A stretch of DNA of 10,299 nucleotides, taken from assembly GCA_028292075.1 (NCBI GenBank), contig JAQGNA010000648.1, forward strand, positions 1 through 10,299, written 5' to 3'. The stretch comes from Rhodoferax sp. (GTDB lineage Bacteria; Pseudomonadota; Gammaproteobacteria; Burkholderiales; Burkholderiaceae). The position numbers were made by a program, and so were the translations under genes. Of the stretch, positions 6,933 through 10,299 are shown in pieces. The notes under the pieces are model-generated. The model worked only from the letters and a program-made list of their open reading frames with translations, had not been told where the DNA came from and searched no databases. Position 1 is the first letter of the stretch. Each line of letters opens with the position of its first letter.

Positions 6933-8987
6933 TCAGACCTCGGTGCCGGCGCGGCTCAGGGCCCACTGCCTGACCGCCGGCAGCACGGGATCCACAGTTT
7001 CAAGCGACACCCGTTCAGCCGACGTGGCCAGCGGTGCCAGGCCGTTCAAGGCATCGGCCGAAAGCCGCCCCACCACGCGACCGAGCTCACCGAAGCGCAG
7101 CCCCTGCCTGACCAGGTAAGCCAGGTAGGTATGGCGTAGCGCCTCGGGCGTGATGTCCTGCGGCTGTGCCAGCCCGGCATCGTGCGCACTGGAGGTAACT
7201 GCCGCCTCGACGTCCTCCGGACGCAGCGCCTGGCCGTCCGGCCCCGGGAACAACAGCGTGTCGTCACCGACCGCGGGTGACTGTGCGCGCATGGCATCGA
7301 GCAGCGCCGAAGGCAACGACAAAACGCGGCGTGAATCGCCGGAGACGGCCAGCGTGCCGGTTGTCGGATTCGCATCCGCCCCCCGCACGTTGGCAATTTC
7401 CGCCGGCCGCAGCCCGCACAGCAGACAGGCCAGCAATGGCTGCACATCCGCGGCCGCCGAGCCCAGCAGGGCCGCCACCTCGGTCGAATCCAATTCGCGC
7501 GGCAGCGGCTGGGGCAGTGCCGGTAGCGCCCGGCCTTCCTGCAGCAAGGGTTGCTGCGCGCCGGCCTGCAGGCGGGCAGCCACGCCCGACGGATAGGCGC
7601 CGGACATCCAGGGCTGAGGAATGATCACCGCTGAAGGGCCAGCCGCCACCGGCTCCTCCCGGTTGAAGAACTCGACGAACCAGACCGCCAGGAACGCCAG
7701 GATGAGCGAGCCCACCACACTGATGGCCGCATCCCTTGCATAGAGCGGGCGCCAGGCCGATTCAGGCGTGGTGGCCAGTTCGACGACCTGCACCTTCGGC
7801 TTGCGCGTCAACTCGCTGGCCTCCAGCGCCATCAGCCGCTGCTGCGCGCCCTGGCGCAGTTTCTCCAGTCCGTCGAGTTCGTCCTGCATCGCCTTGAAGT
7901 CGACGAAGCTGCGGCTGAACGTCTGGACCGACGCCTTGTCTTCGCTCGACTGCTGCTGCAGCCGACGGGTGGCGGCGCGGGCACCGGCGAGCTCTTCGCG
8001 CGCCACGGCCAGCGCATTCTGCTGGCTTTTGCCGCGCTCGACCTCGAGCTGCTGCTCCAGGCTGTCGATGCGCATCTTGAGCGCGCGTGCGTCCGGGTCC
8101 ATGCCGAGGTAGCTGGGCGTGAACTGGCGCTCCAGCGCGCGCCATTGCTCGCGCCACTGCGAGAGCCGCTGCTCCATGCCGGCCACGGTCGGGTTGTCCT
8201 TGGCGAGTTGCGCCAGCCGTCCCTCGGCCACCGCCTGCTCCACCGCGCGCAGCCGGCCTTCCGCCGTGGCCTCGCGTTCGTTCGCGGCGGCCAGCGAGAC
8301 GCCCAGGCCTTTGACGCGGGCCAGCACCTGGTTTTCGTCGCGCTCGGCGGAGACGATGTTGGCACGCATGCGGAAGCTTTCGACCGCCTTCTTGCGCTCG
8401 GCCACCTGCGCGTCCATGACACGCGATTCTTCACGCGCGCCCGCCAGCAGCGTGCGCGACGCCGTCTCGCCGGCACGGGCCTGCTCTTCGCGGTAGACGT
8501 CGATCACGGTGTTCACCAGGTTGGCCACCAGAAGGCGCTGCGGGCCCTCGGCCTCGATCTGCGCGACGTTGGTGCCACCTACCGGGTTGACGGTCAACAT
8601 GCCCTGCAACGCGGCCACGGTGTCGGCGTCGGTGGCCGACTCGAATGTCTGCCCGCGCGCCTTGAGACGCGCGACCACCTTCTCAAGCAAGGGCCGGCTG
8701 CTGAACACCTGCATCTCCACCAGAAACGACTGATTGCTGTCCTGCTGGGCGGCGGTGTCATTGAGTGGTGACCTGGACTGCGGCGTCACCTGCACCTTTG
8801 CCGAGGCCTGGTAGATCGCAGGACGTGCGAAGGTGTAAGCCAGGCTGGCCAGCGCGCACACCAGGAAGACGATGCTGAACACCAAGATCCGCCGGCGCAT
8901 GGCATGGCTGGCGGGCCGCCGTGCAGCAGGGTCGTTCAGATGGTCATGGGCGGAATAGATGCGGTCGGAAAGGCGCGGGTCTTGCAC
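6933..8987 (-). CDS. Wzz/GumC-type polysaccharide chain-length protein fused to a degenerate tyrosine-recombinase-like domain
   Basis: A 684-aa inner-membrane protein. TM1 is at about 33-53; the following residues (ARPAIYQASAKVQVTP) match the start of the Wzz/GumC periplasmic domain. Long heptad-rich coiled coils cover about 165-270 and 300-400. The pre-TM2 segment ATTPESAWRPLYARD and TM2 (about 420-441) are typical of polysaccharide co-polymerases, which control chain length during exopolysaccharide or O-antigen export. A Pro-rich cytoplasmic linker (about 445-498) follows. Residues about 499-672 resemble a tyrosine-recombinase catalytic domain: GLRPAEI at 525-531 (box I Arg, R527) and TPEALRHTYLAYLVRQG at 613-629 (R618, H619). 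The beta-hairpin Lys is absent (GDSRR, 550-554), the box II His is Glu (E615), the third His is Arg (R641), and no Tyr lies near the nucleophile position (about 650). There is no kinase Walker motif. The GTG start at 8987 follows AGGGGG (8998-8993) by 5 nt; the next Met (residue 30) lacks a Shine-Dalgarno. Membrane co-polymerase: confident; recombinase-like fold: fairly confident; function: unknown. Confidence 0.88.
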   Translation of the reverse strand: MQDPRLSDRIYSAHDHLNDPAARRPASHAMRRRILVFSIVFLVCALASLAYTFARPAIYQASAKVQVTPQSRSPLNDTAAQQDSNQSFLVEMQVFSSRPLLEKVVARLKARGQTFESATDADTVAALQGMLTVNPVGGTNVAQIEAEGPQRLLVANLVNTVIDVYREEQARAGETASRTLLAGAREESRVMDAQVAERKKAVESFRMRANIVSAERDENQVLARVKGLGVSLAAANEREATAEGRLRAVEQAVAEGRLAQLAKDNPTVAGMEQRLSQWREQWRALERQFTPSYLGMDPDARALKMRIDSLEQQLEVERGKSQQNALAVAREELAGARAATRRLQQQSSEDKASVQTFSRSFVDFKAMQDELDGLEKLRQGAQQRLMALEASELTRKPKVQVVELATTPESAWRPLYARDAAISVVGSLILAFLAVWFVEFFNREEPVAAGPSAVIIPQPWMSGAYPSGVAARLQAGAQQPLLQEGRALPALPQPLPRELDSTEVAALLGSAAADVQPLLACLLCGLRPAEIANVRGADANPTTGTLAVSGDSRRVLSLPSALLDAMRAQSPAVGDDTLLFPGPDGQALRPEDVEAAVTSSAHDAGLAQPQDITPEALRHTYLAYLVRQGLRFGELGRVVGRLSADALNGLAPLATSAERVSLETVDPVLPAVRQWALSRAGTEV

Positions 8988-9038
8988 GGGAACCCCCTGG
9001 ATGCTCGGGCGCCATGGCGTCCCGCGTCGATGGATGGC

Positions 9039-9071
9039 CCAGGTGTCGGCACAGACCGCGCCGGCACCTGG
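9039..9071 (-). other. Leader hairpin upstream of the Wzz-integrase-like gene
   Basis: CCAGGTG (9039-9045) pairs perfectly with CACCTGG (9065-9071). After one mismatch, the stem continues with CGGC/GCCG (9047-9050 with 9060-9063) around a 9-nt loop. If transcription begins near 9076, as the promoter candidate predicts, the hairpin forms at the very 5' end of the mRNA, about 50 nt before the start codon. No T tract follows on either strand, so it is not a terminator. A stabilising 5' hairpin or a protein-binding site is possible. Confidence 0.45.
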
Positions 9072-9082
9072 AATGGACGGAA

Positions 9083-9112
9083 ACTATAAGCGCGCGGCCT
9101 CGTTGCCGACAA
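9083..9112 (-). promoter_or_regulatory. Candidate sigma70-like promoter of the Wzz-integrase-like gene
   Basis: On the minus strand, TTGTCG (9112-9107, four of six to TTGACA) and TATAGT (9088-9083, five of six to TATAAT) are separated by 18 bp. It lies in an AT-richer spot in an otherwise very GC-rich gap. The predicted start near 9076 gives a leader of about 90 nt before the GTG at 8987. It suggests that the gene has its own transcript, separate from the oxidoreductase gene upstream. Confidence 0.5.
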
Positions 9113-9125
9113 GCCCTGCCCACAG

Positions 9126-9146
9126 CCGAGCCGCACGCGGGCTCGG
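9126..9146 (-). terminator. Possible 3' hairpin of the oxidoreductase gene
   Basis: CCGAGCC (9126-9132) pairs with GGCTCGG (9140-9146) around a 7-nt loop, extended by a G-T and an A-T pair outside. It starts 38 nt after the oxidoreductase stop and lies just before the -35 of the next promoter, the expected place for a terminator. The bases after it on the minus strand (CTGTGGGC) are not U-rich; the short T run (TTT) is on the plus-strand side. It is therefore an imperfect terminator, or a simple 3' stem. Confidence 0.35.
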
Positions 9147-9184
9147 TTTCCCATCGCCCCGCGAAGAACCAACCCTGTGCCGGT

Positions 9185-10299
9185 TCAGGCCGCCTGCTTC
9201 ATCCCCGCCGGCTGCGCGAACTCGGCTGTCAGCGTGGACCAGCGTGCCCGGGCCTGCACCAGGTTGCGCTCCTTCACATGGCCATAGCCCCTGATCTGCT
9301 CGGGGATGCGGGCGATCTCGACGGCCGTTGCATGGTTGGCCGCATTCAGCGCCGGCAGAATGGCCGCGATGCTGCTGCGGTATTCGCCGATCAGTGCGCG
9401 CTCGGTGCGACGTTCCTCGGTCTTCCCGAAGATGTCGAGGGCCGTGCCGCGCAATCCCTTGAGCTTGGCCAGCAGCCGGAAGCCGGTCAGCATGGAGGGA
9501 CCGAACTTCTGCTTCTGCAATTCGCCCTTGGCGTTCTTCTTCGCGATGAGGGGCGGTGCAAGGTGGTAGTTCAGCTTGAAGTCGCCTTCGAACATGCCGT
9601 TCACCTTGGCCAGAAAGGCCGTGTCGGCATGCAGGCGCGCCACTTCGTACTCGTCCTTGTAGGCCATGAGCTTGAACAGGTAGCGCGCCACCGACTCGCT
9701 CATCGTCGTCTTGCCGAGCGGCGCCTCGGCGTGCTGCACCTGCGCCACGAAGGCGCGGTACTGCTCGGCATAGGCGGCGTTCTGGTAGGCCGTGAGGAAC
9801 TCGGCCCGCCGCGCCACCAGGGTCTCGACAGTCTCGCGCTTCTTGAACTCGACCACCTGCCCCGGCTGCACGCGGCGTGCAAAATCGTCCGGGCGCTGTG
9901 CGGCCTGGCGGCCCCAATCAAAGGCGGTCTTGTTGTTGTCGACAGCGACCGCGTTCAGCTCGATGGCGCGCATCAGCGAGGCATGGGCGAGCGGGACCCA
10001 GCCCTTCTGCCAGGCATAGCCCAGGATCATCGGGTTGACGTAGATGCTGTCGCCCATCAGTGCGGTGGCCGCGGCATCGGCATCGAACATGCCGAGTGCA
10101 TGCGCGCCGACGGCCGCACCGATCTGCGCCGCGCAGGCGTCCTGCGGGTTCTGCCAGTTGGCATTGCGCACGAAGGCGGCCGTGGGCGCACTGTGGCTGT
10201 TGAGGTCGACGTGGGTACGGCCTTCGCGGATGCGGGCCATGGTTTCGTCGTTCTCCGCCACCAGGGGGTCGCATGCCAGAATCAGGTCGGCCGCCGCCG
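9185..10299 (-). CDS. Indolepyruvate ferredoxin oxidoreductase-type protein, C-terminal part (5' end outside window)
   Basis: The last 370 codons of a larger protein; the frame is open to the right edge of the window, so the GTG at 10261 is an internal Val. Relatives are fused enzymes of about 1,150-1,200 aa with a thiamine-diphosphate domain, a 2-oxoacid oxidoreductase gamma-type domain and a C-terminal DUF6537. They are thought to oxidise indolepyruvate or similar 2-oxoacids to the acyl-CoA using a ferredoxin-like acceptor in the cytoplasm. Visible here is the end of the gamma-type domain (DLILACDPLVAENDETM at 4-20, THVDLNSH, NANWQNP, and IELNAVAVDNNKTAFDWGRQAA at about 112-133). The DUF6537-like region follows from about 160, with KLMAYKDEYEVARLH (209-223), FKLNYHLAPP and IRGYGHVKERN (335-345). 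No cysteine cluster for an Fe-S site is in the visible part. The substrate cannot be told from this end. Confidence 0.9.
   Translation of the reverse strand, partial: AAADLILACDPLVAENDETMARIREGRTHVDLNSHSAPTAAFVRNANWQNPQDACAAQIGAAVGAHALGMFDADAAATALMGDSIYVNPMILGYAWQKGWVPLAHASLMRAIELNAVAVDNNKTAFDWGRQAAQRPDDFARRVQPGQVVEFKKRETVETLVARRAEFLTAYQNAAYAEQYRAFVAQVQHAEAPLGKTTMSESVARYLFKLMAYKDEYEVARLHADTAFLAKVNGMFEGDFKLNYHLAPPLIAKKNAKGELQKQKFGPSMLTGFRLLAKLKGLRGTALDIFGKTEERRTERALIGEYRSSIAAILPALNAANHATAVEIARIPEQIRGYGHVKERNLVQARARWSTLTAEFAQPAGMKQAA

Noticed and set aside
6972..7499. An active integrase or a mobile element in this place
   Set aside because: The recombinase-like region is in frame with a membrane protein, lacks the Tyr nucleophile and other active-site residues, and no attachment-site repeats, tRNA target or phage genes flank it.
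9084..9917. A 277-codon minus-strand frame overlapping the oxidoreductase gene
   Set aside because: It shares the DNA of the well-supported oxidoreductase frame, and its translation is a low-complexity Arg/Gly/Ala-rich shadow.

Overview
The window is GC-rich chromosomal DNA (roughly two-thirds G+C by eye) that is almost completely coding. Gene content and protein style point to a betaproteobacterium of the order Burkholderiales, probably Comamonadaceae. The reasons are a dprA-smg pair, a yajC-secD-secF operon with Burkholderiales-type YajC and SecD, a DUF1631 protein, and a fused indolepyruvate-ferredoxin-oxidoreductase-type enzyme with a DUF6537 tail. The family assignment rests on recognising protein styles, not on a search. 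No rRNA, tRNA, CRISPR array, insertion sequence or prophage was seen.

Layout. Left end, plus strand: the 3' end of dprA (DNA uptake and recombination) followed by smg (DUF494). All the rest is on the minus strand, so smg converges on the 826-aa DUF1631 gene across 68 bp. Reading the minus strand in its transcription direction, the order is: C-terminal 370 codons of a large indolepyruvate ferredoxin oxidoreductase-like protein (entering from the right edge); a 684-aa membrane protein; yajC; secD; secF; DUF1631. YajC, SecD and SecF form the accessory complex of the Sec translocon, which uses the proton gradient to pull secreted proteins across the inner membrane. The DUF1631 gene starts 15 nt after secF and is probably co-transcribed with it.

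The most unusual item is the 684-aa gene at 6933-8987. Residues about 30-447 form a Wzz/GumC-type polysaccharide co-polymerase: transmembrane helix, periplasmic coiled coil, second transmembrane helix. Where many relatives carry a cytoplasmic tyrosine-kinase domain, this protein has a proline-rich linker and then a region closely resembling the catalytic domain of a tyrosine recombinase (phage integrase). Both signature boxes are readable (GLRPAE; TPEALRHTYLAYLVRQG), but the catalytic Lys, two of the three His/Trp positions and the nucleophilic Tyr appear to be missing. This suggests a catalytically dead recombinase fold reused as a cytoplasmic module on an exopolysaccharide protein.

The regulatory sequence is concentrated in the two larger minus-strand gaps. 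Upstream of the fusion gene are a reasonable sigma70-like promoter and a stable leader hairpin. Upstream of yajC are a candidate promoter and then a textbook intrinsic terminator (11-bp stem, U tract) only about 13 nt before the yajC Shine-Dalgarno. If the promoter is real, yajC-secDF expression may be controlled by attenuation.
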